Shown in pieces: positions 42,349 through 52,974 of a stretch of DNA of 64,000 nt (position 1 is the first letter of the stretch; each line of letters begins with the position of its first letter). Source of the DNA: Eustoma russellianum (Eukaryota > Streptophyta > Magnoliopsida > Gentianales > Gentianaceae). The DNA is taken from contig AP025048.1 in assembly GCA_036186865.1 (NCBI GenBank), positions 28,652,170 through 28,716,169 on the forward strand, given 5' to 3'. A program made the translations under genes and the position numbers. The notes below the pieces were generated by a model. It saw only the letters and a program-made list of their open reading frames with translations, was not told where the DNA came from and made no database searches.

Positions 42349-44618
42349 TGTTAGACCGTGCACCTGCAATAAACACCACTAGAGGGGGGATGAATAGTGG
42401 TTAGTGGAAATTACACTACAACCCTTTGTTAAAATCCCTTTTGAAAACAGAATCTGAGACCACTTCAGATTCAGAACCCATTTTTAAAAAATTCACAAAT
42501 AATTGTACACAACTCCAAAAATTATAAAACTTTCCAGAATTGAACTTCAATGAGTTAACAAGAATTTATCCAAAAATCAGACAAAAATAAGATCGTTTGG
42601 CCCTTCAAACAAATAAAAAAATTCAGATGGTCAATCTGGACAGAATTGGACAGAATGTTGCTGATTTTGCAAAATGTGTTTCTCTTTGAATATTCAACCA
42701 AAAAGGTTGATCTTTATATCAAAACACTCCTTAGGATGTGTAGATGAATTTTCAAAAAGGCTATGACCTTAAACAATTCTTGAAAAATACAGAATTTATG
42801 TTTTCTCAAAACTGGTCAGATTGCAGCCAGATTGGAGCGGTTATATTGCAAAGACTGAAAGACTAACTTTCCCTTGCTCAAATTAAGTGATTCTTATTTC
42901 AAATGAAATTTAACAGTCTGAAGTATAACTCCACCAAAAATCACGAATTTTGAAAATATTTAGCTATTTTTTCAAATTGCGAGAAGTTGTGTGAAAACTG
43001 CAGTCAAAAACGGGCAGAAAACAGAAATAAAGAAACAAGAGAAGAACACCGAAGGTTTATCCTGGTTCGGTCAATGTGACCTACTCTAGTCACAAGAAAC
43101 ACCTTTTCTTGGATTGTACTATGAAATGAACACTTTACAACAAGAGCCAAGCTTGATTCTTGGGTTATACACCAACCCTACTCAAGACTTGGATAATCAC
43201 CTTCTAAGCAACACTTAGTTGCAACTCCTCTAACACCTATTGATATAGCCTTATAAAGATGGCTAATCAATCTTACAAATGAAGCTCAAGAGGCTTTTAT
43301 CTCACCACAATACAACAAGAACACCTTTGCTACAATGAATAAAACAATAACAACAAGAAGATGAAGATGAAAGCTAGACAATTCAAACAAATGCTTGTGA
43401 GCTTCAAGTGTGTTTCATCTTCTTCACCATTGCCTCTATTTATAGTGTGATTTGAGCCTTGAAGATAAGATTTCCAATGTGTCACCATCTTCATCATCAA
43501 TTCCAAATGTCTTCTCATCATTGGTTGGCTTTGTACACTTGGCAAAATAAAACACAATGATTGGTCCACCTTGGCTACACCTTGTTGGCCGATTTTCTAC
43601 CTTGGAATTGTCTTGAATTATCCTTAGCAAAAATAGATAATAAGAGAAGATAATTGCACCAAAATAACCCCAACTCCTTGCTTGAGAATAGGCATGTGGA
43701 GCTTTGAAAGATTCAAACTCAAAACAGCCCCAAATTTGGATGTAGTAGCCGTTGGCTACTAAAAGATTTTCAAAAAAAATAATTTTGTTTTTCCTTAATA
43801 AAATGAGAAAGAATAATACACCAAATTATCCCCAACTTTAAGCACAACAATAGGACATGTGAGAGCTCCATTTGACTTCAAAAAATCTGCTGAAAACACC
43901 CAAGACTAGCCATAGCCGTTGGCTATTTTTTAAAAAATCCAAGTTGGCAACTTTTGCCAACTAGCTCCTTTTTGGTTGGTCCACTTGTCTCCAACTCATA
44001 AAATGACTTACACAGCATATCCACCAGATAATACACGTTTTTAAACATATGTATATGTGTAGCAACTCAGATTTTTGAAGAAGAAATAAATAGATAACAG
44101 TTGACAAGATTATGTCAACGTGTAACACCAGAATTCCCCAGTATTTCTTCTTATATGTCAAGAACATTTCCACACCTTTGACACCTTTAATATCTCTGAA
44201 TAATGATGATAAATATCCTATTATAACATATATAAGAGGGTCTTCAAGAAAAAATAGAATGTGACATCTCAAATCGTCACATATCCAGCTATAGTCAATA
44301 ATATCATCATGTGAGACAATAAGATATAAAATCACCATATAATCTTCAAAATAATAATAACACAGCTCCAGAATGAAGATAATAATATGCTCAAGAGATT
44401 CCTTGAGTGAAAATACCATAAATACCCTTGGGGTGAAAAGACCAAAATACCCCTGGTGTGAGAAAACTCCAGAAATGACCTAGATGATCAAAAATAATCA
44501 TGATACCAAATTTGTCATGATAAATAGTATAAGAATACACCCTTGAAATATTTTCACCATATGATGTTCCTATAAAATTCAAAATAGCAATTTTGCCCAT
44601 TTTGGTAAGTTATAGAAA
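42349..44618 (-). repeat. Older family C LTR, inverted, interrupted by the tandem C element
   Basis: Reverse complement of most of the C LTR (from about LTR base 280 to the end) at roughly 89 percent in a 230-base sample. It starts TGTTAGACCGTGCACCTGCA, the reverse of the LTR end. Its U3 hairpins keep perfect arms: 43743-43761, 43912-43926 and 43942-43962. The missing 280 bases resume at 63851, showing that the tandem inserted into it. Left of it there is no PBS, so it is a 3' LTR or a solo LTR. Confidence 0.85.
44612..44618. repeat. Direct repeat atagaaa (left copy) flanking tandem C
   Basis: The same seven bases recur at 63851-63857 right after the last LTR. Copia elements usually make 5-base duplications; the extra two may be chance. 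Confidence 0.8.
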
Positions 44619-45536
44619 TGTTGAGAAATATGTTTGGATAATTTTCAAAGTCATGATTTTAAGTGGTGAATACTTAAAAATGTCACACATGGTGTTATAT
44701 GTGATTAAAAGTTGAAAAAGTTGACACATCGATCGATGTCTAGGGTTTTTTAGAAATAATTTTCTAAAATGTGATAAAATGGTTGTTTTCATTTGTACAT
44801 GATTTATACATGTTCATTATGTGCTTATTATGTGTTTTTGGTGATTATTATTGTCTTGTGACTAACATGCCTTGGAATTTTCTACAACTTACCAAAAAGG
44901 GCAAAATTGGTATTTTGAGTTTTGTAGGAACATGATATGGTGGAAATATTTCAAGAGCATATTCTTATACTATTTATCATGACAAAGTTGATATCATGAT
45001 TATTTATGACCATCCGGGACATTTCTGGAGTTTTCTCACATCAGGGGTATTTTGGTCATTTTACCCCCGAGGGTATTTTTGGTATTTTCACTCAAGGAAT
45101 CTCTTGAGCATATTATTATCTTCATTCTGGAGCTGTGTTATTATTATTTTGAAGATAATATGGTGATCTTATATCTTATTCTCTCAACCGATGATATTAT
45201 TGACTATAGCTGGATATGTGACGATTTGAGATGTCACATTCTATTTTTTCTCGAAGACCCTCTTATATATGTTATAAGAGAACATTTATCATCATTATTC
45301 AGAGATATTAAAGGTTTCAAAGGTGTGGAAATGATCTCAACATATAAGAAGAAATATTGGGAAATTTCGGTGTTACACGTTGACATAATCTTGTCAAGTG
45401 TTATCTATTTATTTCTTCTTCAAAAATCTGAGTTGCTACACTTATATATATGTGGAAAAACGTGACTAATCAGGTAGACATGATGTGGTATTCATTTTAT
45501 GAGTTGGAGACAAGTGGACCAACCAAAAAGGAGCTA

Positions 45537-45756
45537 GTTGGCAAAATTGCCAACTTGGATTTTTTCTAAATATAGCCAACGGCTATATGGTTTCTTGGAG
45601 TATTTTTCAGCAGATTTTTTGAAGTCAAATGGAGCTCTCACATGCCCTATTATGTTGCTTGAAGTTGGGGATAATTTGGTGGTATTATCCTTTCTTATTT
45701 TATTAAGAAAAATTCAAAATATATTTGTTGAAAAAAGAGAGTAGCCAACGGCTACT
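45537..45756 (+). promoter_or_regulatory. Three perfect hairpins in U3 of C LTR 1
   Basis: GTTGGCAA-AA-TTGCCAAC at 45537-45554, ATATAGCC-AAC-GGCTATAT at 45570-45588 and AGTAGCC-AAC-GGCTACT at 45740-45756. All include GGC/GCC next to AAC or CAA. They lie 300-515 bases upstream of the TATA box. Identical sets occur in LTR 2 (53893-54112) and LTR 3 (62251-62470). Palindromic U3 repeats are reported for Sireviruses; these cores are particular to this family. Confidence 0.7.
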
Positions 45757-46051
45757 TCACTTTTTTTGAAGCTGAAATTGAATTTAAAATGGTCTCCTAC
45801 ATGCCTATTCTTGTGCCAAAGAGATGAGAAGATAAAGGAGTTGTTATGGTGCTATTATCTTCACAATTTCAAGATAATTCCAAGTCATTTTTTAGTTGAA
45901 AATTTCAGCCACATAAAGTTGCCAAGGTGGACCAATCATTGTGTTTTATTTTGCCAAGTGTACAAAGCCAACCAATGATGAGAAGACATTTGGAGTTGAT
46001 GATGAAGATGATGACACATTGGCATTCTTATCTTCAAGGCTTAAATCACAC

Positions 46052-46059
46052 TATAAATA
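46052..46059 (+). promoter_or_regulatory. TATA box of C LTR 1
   Basis: TATAAATA in CACACTATAAATAGAGGC, a near-ideal plant TATA context. Copies are at 54408-54415 and 62766-62773. Confidence 0.8.
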
Positions 46060-47138
46060 GAGGCAATGGTGAAGAAGATGAAACACACTTGAAGCTCACA
46101 AGCATTCTATAGCTTTCATATTCATCTTCTTGTTCTTGTTGTTGTATTTTGTTGTAGCAAAGTTGTTCTTAATATTTTGGTGAGCTACAAGCCTCTTGAG
46201 CTTCATTTGTAAGATTGATTAGCCATCTTTATAAGGCTACATCAATAGGTGTTGGAGGTATTGCAACTAAGTGTTGCTTAGAAGGTGATTGTCCAAGTCT
46301 TGAGTAGGGTTGGTGTATAACCCAAGGATCAAGCTTGGCTCTTGTTGTAAGGTGCTCATTTCATAGTGAAATCCAAGGAAAGGTGTTCCTTGGGACTGGA
46401 GTAGGTCACATTGACCGAACCAGGATAAATCCTCGGTGTTCTTCTCTTGTTTCTTTATTTCTGTTTTCTGCCCGTTTTTGACTGCAGTTTTCACCCAACT
46501 TCACACAATTTGAAAAAATAGCTAAACATTTTCAAAATTCGTGATTTTTGGTGGAGTTATACTTCAGACTGTTAGCTTTCATTTGCAACAAGAATCACTT
46601 GATTTGAGCAAGTAAAATTTAGTCTTTCAGTCTTTGCAAGATAACTGCTCCAATCTGGCTGCAATCTGACCAGTTTTGAGAAAAGTTAAATTCTGTATTT
46701 TTCAAGAATTGTTTGAGGTCAGGGCCTTTTGGAAACTTCATCTACACATCCTAAGGAGTGTTTTGATATAAAGATCAACCTTTTTGGTTGAGTATTCAAA
46801 GAGAAACACTATTTTCAAATCAGCAACATTCTGTCCAATTCTGTCCAGATTGACCATCTAAATCTTTTAATTTGTTTGAAGGGTCAAACGATCTTATTTT
46901 TGTCTGATTTTTGGACAGAGTCTTGTTAACTCATTGAAGTTTAATTCTGGAAAGTTTCATAATTTTTGGAGTTGTGTACAATTATTTGTGAATTTTTGAA
47001 AAACGGGTTCTGAATCTGAGTTGGTCTCAGATTATGTTTTCAAGGGGATTTTAACAAAGGGTTGTAGTGTAATTTCCGCTAACCACTATTCACCCCCCCC
47101 CTCTAGTGGTGTTCATTGCAGGTGCATGGTCCAACATT

Positions 47139-47150
47139 TGGTATCAGAGC
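47139..47150 (+). other. Primer binding site, C unit 1
   Basis: TGGTATCAGAGC, a full match to the initiator tRNA-Met 3' end, two bases after the LTR. The second unit has it at 55497-55508. Confidence 0.95.
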
Positions 47151-47295
47151 CAGACCAACACCACTCAAAAGAAGCAAGATTCAACACCGTACGAACAATA
47201 CAAGGCCAAGAAACAACAATTCATAATATACTGCTTGTCTCAAATCAAAGGTACATACTATGGCTATTGTTTCTCACAAAGGTGAGTTGGAAGGT

Positions 47296-49407
47296 ATGTC
47301 CACACAACGCCCTCCTCTTTTTGATGGCAATAATTTTGTTCATTGGAAACTAAGAATGAGGCTATTCTTAATGGCTATAGACATCGATTTATGGTCTATA
47401 GTTGAAGATGGGCCGTACATTCCAATGAAAGTTGTACAAGTTAGTGGAGTAACTCAAGAGGTTGAAAAATACAAAAGTGAATGGTCATCAGATGATAAAA
47501 AGAAAATGTCCATGAATGCTAAAGCTATGCAATTACTTTTGAATGGACTTACAACTTCTGAAGCAGGATATGTGTCAAATTGCACAAGCGCACACGACAT
47601 GTGGAAATCACTTGTATTAAAGCATGAAGGTACTAGTGGTGTTAAAGAGTCAAAAATAAACATGCTTATGACTGAATTAGAGACTTTCAAAATGTTGCCA
47701 AACGAATCCATAATATCTATGGATTTGAGGATTACTAATATTTTCAATGCCCTTGAAGCTTTAGGGAAGTCATTTTCGAACAATGAAAAGGTTCAAAAGG
47801 TGCTACGAAGTCTCCCTGCTGAATGGGATCCAAAGGTGACTGCAATCGAGGAGACAAAGTCAATCACCAAGATGGATGAATTGATCGGGTCTCTTAAAGT
47901 CTATGAGGTAAAACTGAACCAACGAAAGTCTGAATCGTCTAAGTCATCCAGTAAGTCAATAGCCTTCAAAACAACTGAAACACATGCTAATAACGATGAT
48001 AGTAATAGTGATACTGAATTAGACGATGACTTGATATTGATTGCTAGAAAACTTAGAAAGTTTTTCAAACGCCCAAATAGGAATAGACAACATAATTCTT
48101 CTTCTTCTTCTTTTTCTCAATCTAAGAAAAATAACACAAACAAATGGTATAATAAAGAATTAAAGTGTTATGAATGCGGTCAAAAAGGACATATTTCATA
48201 CGATTGTCCAACAAAGAAAAATAATAATAAAAACAACAATAATAAACAAGCCAAGGATAAGGAAGCTCAAACGTCAAAGACAAAGGAGTCTAAGGCAAGA
48301 AAAGGGAAACGAGCAATGAAGGTGAGCACATGGAGCGACTCATCCGACTCAGAATCTGAAACTGAGGAAGCTCAAGTGTGCTTCGTATCCAACGAGGTAT
48401 GTTCTTCTTCTGATAGTGATTCTGATAGTGACATGACACTTGATGAAATGTATGAAGAATTCCTACGAATGCATGCTCACTGTAAGAGGCTCTCTAAAGA
48501 AAAGAAGAAACTAGTTGAAGAAAATGACAAGTTGAAGACGTCCAACTTGGAATTTTCCGATCAACTAGAATCTCTTAAACAAGAGTCTACTAATACTCTT
48601 GATTCTTTAGAGAACAAAATTGAATCATATAGGAAAGATGAACAAAAGTTACAAATGGAAAATAAAATGTTGAAATCCAAGTTAGAAAGTTGTGAAAATG
48701 AAATAGTGCAACTTAAGTCTTCTAAATTTACCTTAGAAAAAATGATAGAACAATTTAAATCGGGTGCAAATATGTTAGATACACTTATCTCATCACAAAA
48801 GTATGGCAATGATAAAACCGGCCTAGGCTATAAAGAAGAAAACAAAAAAGTAAATGAAAAGACTAAGTTTGTTTCATCTAGTACAAAGTTGCCATATAAT
48901 ACAAAATCAACTTTGCCTGCTACATCTTCTTCTACACCTTCTTCTACTCATATCAAGGCAAAAATACAACACAAACCCACCAATATGCACACGCATAAAC
49001 ATACATCTAGGCCAAATTTTGCATCCAGACAACCTAGAAATCATGCCTACATATATACAAATGCAACTAGACCAAATAAAATGCATCCAACTTTTTATGA
49101 ACCTAAGCATAAGCAACTCTCATACAAGTCTTATAGAAATACACATGAATATACATATAGAGCACCATATAAGAAACAAAATCGCATGCCTTATACACAT
49201 TATAAGATTCGGTCATCCTATAATGATTATCAACCATGGCGCAACATGTATAACAATGCATCCTCACTTATGTGGAATAATCATCTATATGCTTATCTTT
49301 CTTACTTTAACCATGCTAAAAATGTGCCTAGAAAGTATATTCAAGTTTGGATACCTAAGGGTTATCTAAACAAGAATAATGCCCCTAACATTCAAGGACC
49401 CAAATAA
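47296..49407 (+). CDS. C unit 1 Gag, 703 aa
   Basis: The start at 47296 (MSTQRPPLFDGNNFVHWKLR) is preferred over 47260 because element A Gag begins in the same place. The UBN2-type capsid region covers about residues 8-230 (LRSLPAEWDPKVTAIEETKS near 180). The zinc knuckle CYECGQKGHISYDC is at 291-304 after a Ser/Asn-rich linker. Asn/Lys and Asp/Ser stretches follow, then a coiled coil at about 385-490 and a basic Tyr/His/Asn/Arg tail ending in VWIPKGYL. Gag forms the particle and binds RNA; the tail, in place of the second knuckle of element B, may help. It stops at TAA 49405, in frame with pol. Confidence 0.92.
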   Translation: MSTQRPPLFDGNNFVHWKLRMRLFLMAIDIDLWSIVEDGPYIPMKVVQVSGVTQEVEKYKSEWSSDDKKKMSMNAKAMQLLLNGLTTSEAGYVSNCTSAHDMWKSLVLKHEGTSGVKESKINMLMTELETFKMLPNESIISMDLRITNIFNALEALGKSFSNNEKVQKVLRSLPAEWDPKVTAIEETKSITKMDELIGSLKVYEVKLNQRKSESSKSSSKSIAFKTTETHANNDDSNSDTELDDDLILIARKLRKFFKRPNRNRQHNSSSSSFSQSKKNNTNKWYNKELKCYECGQKGHISYDCPTKKNNNKNNNNKQAKDKEAQTSKTKESKARKGKRAMKVSTWSDSSDSESETEEAQVCFVSNEVCSSSDSDSDSDMTLDEMYEEFLRMHAHCKRLSKEKKKLVEENDKLKTSNLEFSDQLESLKQESTNTLDSLENKIESYRKDEQKLQMENKMLKSKLESCENEIVQLKSSKFTLEKMIEQFKSGANMLDTLISSQKYGNDKTGLGYKEENKKVNEKTKFVSSSTKLPYNTKSTLPATSSSTPSSTHIKAKIQHKPTNMHTHKHTSRPNFASRQPRNHAYIYTNATRPNKMHPTFYEPKHKQLSYKSYRNTHEYTYRAPYKKQNRMPYTHYKIRSSYNDYQPWRNMYNNASSLMWNNHLYAYLSYFNHAKNVPRKYIQVWIPKGYLNKNNAPNIQGPK

Positions 49408-49437
49408 AGGGTACCTAAAACTTTGTCTCCATTGTAG

Positions 49438-52400
49438 GAAAAATGCAAGGAATGCAAGAAAGAGGCAAAGTCAAAGAATCTAAAAACCAAATGGTTTTTA
49501 GATAGTGGATGTTCGAGGCATATGACGGGCAACCCCAATCTATTCACCGAACTTGAACATATTGATGGTGGAAAGGTAACATTCGGTGACAACAACAAAG
49601 GAAAAGTTGTTGGAAAAGGAACAATCGGGGACCCAAACACATTTCAAATACGAAATGTGTTGCTAGTAAGCAATCTCTCTTATAATTTACTTAGTATTTC
49701 TCAACTTATAGATTGTGGTTATAATGTCTCCTTTCTTCCCAATTCTTGTGATATAATAAATGAAAAAGGAGAAACGGTTTTAAAAGGAAATAGAGATGGA
49801 AATATTTATACCCTTACCTTAGATAACATGTTAAATGCTAAGGTTAAGTGTCTAATATCACATGACTTAGATGTGAATTTATGGCATAGAAGATTAGGCC
49901 ATATAGGAATTTCAACCATTAGGAAATTATCTAAAAAGAATTTAATTAGAGGTATGCCTAAGTTAGACTTAGATAATTTTCAAATGTGTGAAACATGTAT
50001 TAAGGGAAAACACATTAAAGAAACCTTAAAACCGAAACATGAAGTGAGTACTAGTCATGTACTAGAATTGCTTCACTTAGACTTATTTGGTCCAAGTAGG
50101 ACAAGAAGTCTAGGTGGACACTACTATGTGTGTGTCATAGTAGACGATTACTCACGCTACACATGGACATTGTTCTTAACACACAAAGACGATGCTCCAT
50201 TAGCAATCGAAACCCTTATCAAGCAACTTGAAAACATTTACGAAGAAAATGTCAAAAGAATTAGAAGTGATAGAGGTGGAGAATTTAAAAATAAAGACGT
50301 AATCAAATTTTGTGAACTTTATGGAATAAAACATGAATTCTCACCACCTAGAACACCACAACTCAATGGAGTTGTTGAACGTAAAAATAGAACGATTCAA
50401 GAAGTTGCAAGGACAATGCTGTGTGAAAATAAATTACCTAAGTATTTATGGGCTGAAGCTGTTAACTGTGCATGTTATATTATAAATAGGCTCACTATTA
50501 GAAAGAAATTAAATAAAACGCCTTATGAATTGCTAAACAATAGACAACCTAAAATAGATTATCTTAAAGTATTTGGATGTAAATGTTTTGTGCTAAACAC
50601 TAAGGATAATCTAGATAAATTTGAACAAAAGTCTATTGAATGTATATTTGTTGGATATTCAACTAACTCAAGAGCATATAGGTGTTATAATCCTGCATCT
50701 AGAAAAATAATTGAATCCATACATGTGAAATTCAATGAAAATGCATGCTTTGAAGTTAGTGATAAACATCAACATAAACAAGAAACAAATGTTGAAAATA
50801 TGTTTGATGATGAAGTATTACTTGAGCCTGTACTTGATCATCTAGAACCAACTCCCCCTGAACAAGACATGCATGAACCCTTAGATGAAATGAATCAAGA
50901 AAATTTGCAATTGGAAGATGATACAACTAATGATCCAATTACATATGATAACATTCACACTAATGAAACTTTTGAACAAGATGAGGGTGAACCTAGTCAA
51001 TCTAGGAATGGGTGGCACCCTAGAGAATTAATCATTGGGGATCCAAGTGTTGGGGTTAGAACACGTAGAAACATAAGTCAACTTGAAGGACATAGCTTAG
51101 TCACACACATAGAACCTAAGAATGTTAAGGAAGCCTTAGGTGACATATCATGGATAGATGCTATGCATGAGGAATTAAATCAATTCACAAGGAACAACGT
51201 ATGGGACTTAGTACCTAAACCTGAAGACAAGTCTATCATAGGAACTAAATGGGTCTTTAGGAATAAAATGGATGAACAAGGAAATATTACAAGAAATAAG
51301 GCTAGACTAGTCGCACAAGGTTATAATCAACAAGAAGGAATAGATTATGAGGAAACCTTTGCACCCGTTGCACGACTAGAAGCAATTAGATTGTTACTTG
51401 CGATTGCAAGTCTAAGTAACATTAAACTCTTCCAAATGGATGTCAAGAGTGCATTCTTGAATGGATACATCCAAGAAGAGGTGTTTGTCAAACAACCCCC
51501 TGGATTCGAAGATCCAAAGAATCCTAACCATGTGTACAAGCTTAAGAAAGCTTTATATGGTTTGAAACAAGCTCCAAGAGCTTGGTATGATAGATTTGCA
51601 AACTTTCTTATTGCAAATAATTATCAAAGGGGAACTATAGACAACACATTATTCCTAAAAAGAAAAGGTAATGATTTGTTAATAGTTCAAATATACGTTG
51701 ACGATATCATCTTTAGTTCAACCAACCCTACCTTAGTAAAAGACTTTGAAGAGTGTATGAAGTCGGAGTTTGAAATGTCAATGGTAGGAGAGTTGAATTA
51801 TTTCTTAGGACTTCAAATTAAACAAACCCCTCAAGGAATTCATATTAGCCAACTTAAGTATGTCAATGATATGATTAAGAAGTTTGGTTTTGAAGAGTTG
51901 AAACCTACAACTACCCCCATGAGTGTTAGTACCAAACTTGATAAGGATGAAAATGGTAAACCTTTTGATGACACACTCTATAGGTCTATGATTGGATCAC
52001 TGTTATACTTAACTGCATCAAGACCTGACATCATGTTTAGTGTATGTATGTGTGCTAGGTTTCAATCTTGTCCTAAGGTATCACATTACAATGCCGTGAA
52101 AAAGATCTTTAGATATCTTAAGCATACACCTCACTTAGGACTGTGGTATGATAGAAACGCTAAGTTGGAATTACACGCATATAGTGATGCTGATTACGGT
52201 GGTTGTAAGTTAGATAGAAAATCCACTAGCGGTACTTGTCAATTCATAGGAACCAACTTGATTTCTTGGTTTTCTAAAAAGCAAGCTAGTGTAGCTCTTT
52301 CTACCACTGAAGCCGAGTATATTGCTTTGAGTTTATGTACTACCCAAATACTTTGGCTTAAACAGCAACTTAGTGATTTTGGCATTAAAATGAAAAAGAT

Positions 52401-52647
52401 TCCAATTTTCTGCGATAGCACAAGTGCAATCAATCTTTCCCGGAATCCGGTGCTTCATTCTAAGGCCAAACACATTGAGGTGCGATACCACTTTCTTCGC
52501 GATCATGTTCAAAATGAGGACATAGTGATAAACCATATAAGAACTGATCACCAAATCGCTGATATCTTTACCAAACCCCTTAATCAAGCCACGTTTGAAA
52601 AATTGCGTGCAAAATTAGGTATGATGACTTACGATACCATTGTATAG
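49438..52647 (+). CDS. C unit 1 Pol (PR-INT-RT-RH), 1069 aa from the preceding stop
   Basis: Open from just after TAG 49435-49437. The protease triad DSG (22-24) lies before the first Met (49522), so a Met start would lose it; translation presumably enters from gag. GAG-pre-integrase LWHRRLGH is near 148-155. Integrase has D215, D278 and E314. RT contains NGYIQEEVFVKQPPGF and the catalytic YVDD at 753-756. RNase H has D917, E958/E960 and D993, ending in IADIFTKPL. All active-site residues are present. Differs from unit 2 by Thr to Ser at 51103. Confidence 0.93.
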   Translation, partial: EKCKECKKEAKSKNLKTKWFLDSGCSRHMTGNPNLFTELEHIDGGKVTFGDNNKGKVVGKGTIGDPNTFQIRNVLLVSNLSYNLLSISQLIDCGYNVSFLPNSCDIINEKGETVLKGNRDGNIYTLTLDNMLNAKVKCLISHDLDVNLWHRRLGHIGISTIRKLSKKNLIRGMPKLDLDNFQMCETCIKGKHIKETLKPKHEVSTSHVLELLHLDLFGPSRTRSLGGHYYVCVIVDDYSRYTWTLFLTHKDDAPLAIETLIKQLENIYEENVKRIRSDRGGEFKNKDVIKFCELYGIKHEFSPPRTPQLNGVVERKNRTIQEVARTMLCENKLPKYLWAEAVNCACYIINRLTIRKKLNKTPYELLNNRQPKIDYLKVFGCKCFVLNTKDNLDKFEQKSIECIFVGYSTNSRAYRCYNPASRKIIESIHVKFNENACFEVSDKHQHKQETNVENMFDDEVLLEPVLDHLEPTPPEQDMHEPLDEMNQENLQLEDDTTNDPITYDNIHTNETFEQDEGEPSQSRNGWHPRELIIGDPSVGVRTRRNISQLEGHSLVTHIEPKNVKEALGDISWIDAMHEELNQFTRNNVWDLVPKPEDKSIIGTKWVFRNKMDEQGNITRNKARLVAQGYNQQEGIDYEETFAPVARLEAIRLLLAIASLSNIKLFQMDVKSAFLNGYIQEEVFVKQPPGFEDPKNPNHVYKLKKALYGLKQAPRAWYDRFANFLIANNYQRGTIDNTLFLKRKGNDLLIVQIYVDDIIFSSTNPTLVKDFEECMKSEFEMSMVGELNYFLGLQIKQTPQGIHISQLKYVNDMIKKFGFEELKPTTTPMSVSTKLDKDENGKPFDDTLYRSMIGSLLYLTASRPDIMFSVCMCARFQSCPKVSHYNAVKKIFRYLKHTPHLGLWYDRNAKLELHAYSDADYGGCKLDRKSTSGTCQFIGTNLISWFSKKQASVALSTTEAEYIALSLCTTQILWLKQQLSDFGIKMKKIPIFCDSTSAINLSRNPVLHSKAKHIEVRYHFLRDHVQNEDIVINHIRTDHQIADIFTKPLNQATFEKLRAKLGMMTYDTIV

Positions 52648-52675
52648 TTCTATCTTTTGCATGATTTGCAAAATA

Positions 52676-52974
52676 AAGGGGGAGATAGAATAAGCACATG
52701 ATTTTAGATTTTAGTTGGTAAGTCATCATTTGGTATGAAATGATAGGTTTCAATTGGTTATGAGTTGAGTATAGGTTAAGGGGGAGAGTATGAGTTGAGG
52801 GGGAGCAACATTTCAATTGGTTATGAGTTGAGTATAGGTTAAGGGGGAGAGTATGAGTTGAGGGGGAGCAACATACTATTTAAAAGTTGAAAACATTTGG
52901 TGAAACTTTTGGTTAAGAGTTGTGACATTAAAATCATGTAAGGTTATTTTGAAAATCATCCAAAAGGGGGAGAA
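52676..52974 (+). other. Multiple polypurine tracts and a 63-bp tandem repeat, C unit 1
   Basis: Between the pol stop and LTR 2 there are six G5A-type tracts. Four lie in two perfect 63-base units at 52748-52810 and 52811-52873, each with TAAGGGGGAGAG and GAGGGGGAGCA. The terminal PPT AAAAGGGGGAGAA (52962-52974) touches the LTR. Repeated PPTs are known from Sireviruses. Confidence 0.85.

Larger units (their letters stand above)
44619..47136 (+). repeat. C LTR 1 (5' LTR)
   Basis: 2518 bases, TGTTGAGAAATATG...GGTCCAACA. The C-run before TCTAGTGGTG has 9 C, against 11 in LTR 2 and 8 in LTR 3. U3 is about 1.43 kb, with a TATA box at 46052. Frames inside (for example 45052-45465) are repeated only because the LTR is repeated and are damaged in the older copy at 43961-44419, so I do not call them genes. 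Confidence 0.95.

Noticed and set aside
45052..45465. 137-residue frame present three times (45052, 53408, 61766)
   Set aside because: Repeated only because it lies in the LTR U3. The older LTR copy has it diverged, on the other strand, and no domain is visible.
48854..49369. 171-residue frame overlapping gag, present in both units
   Set aside because: Shadow frame of the low-complexity Gag tail; conservation follows from the identical units.
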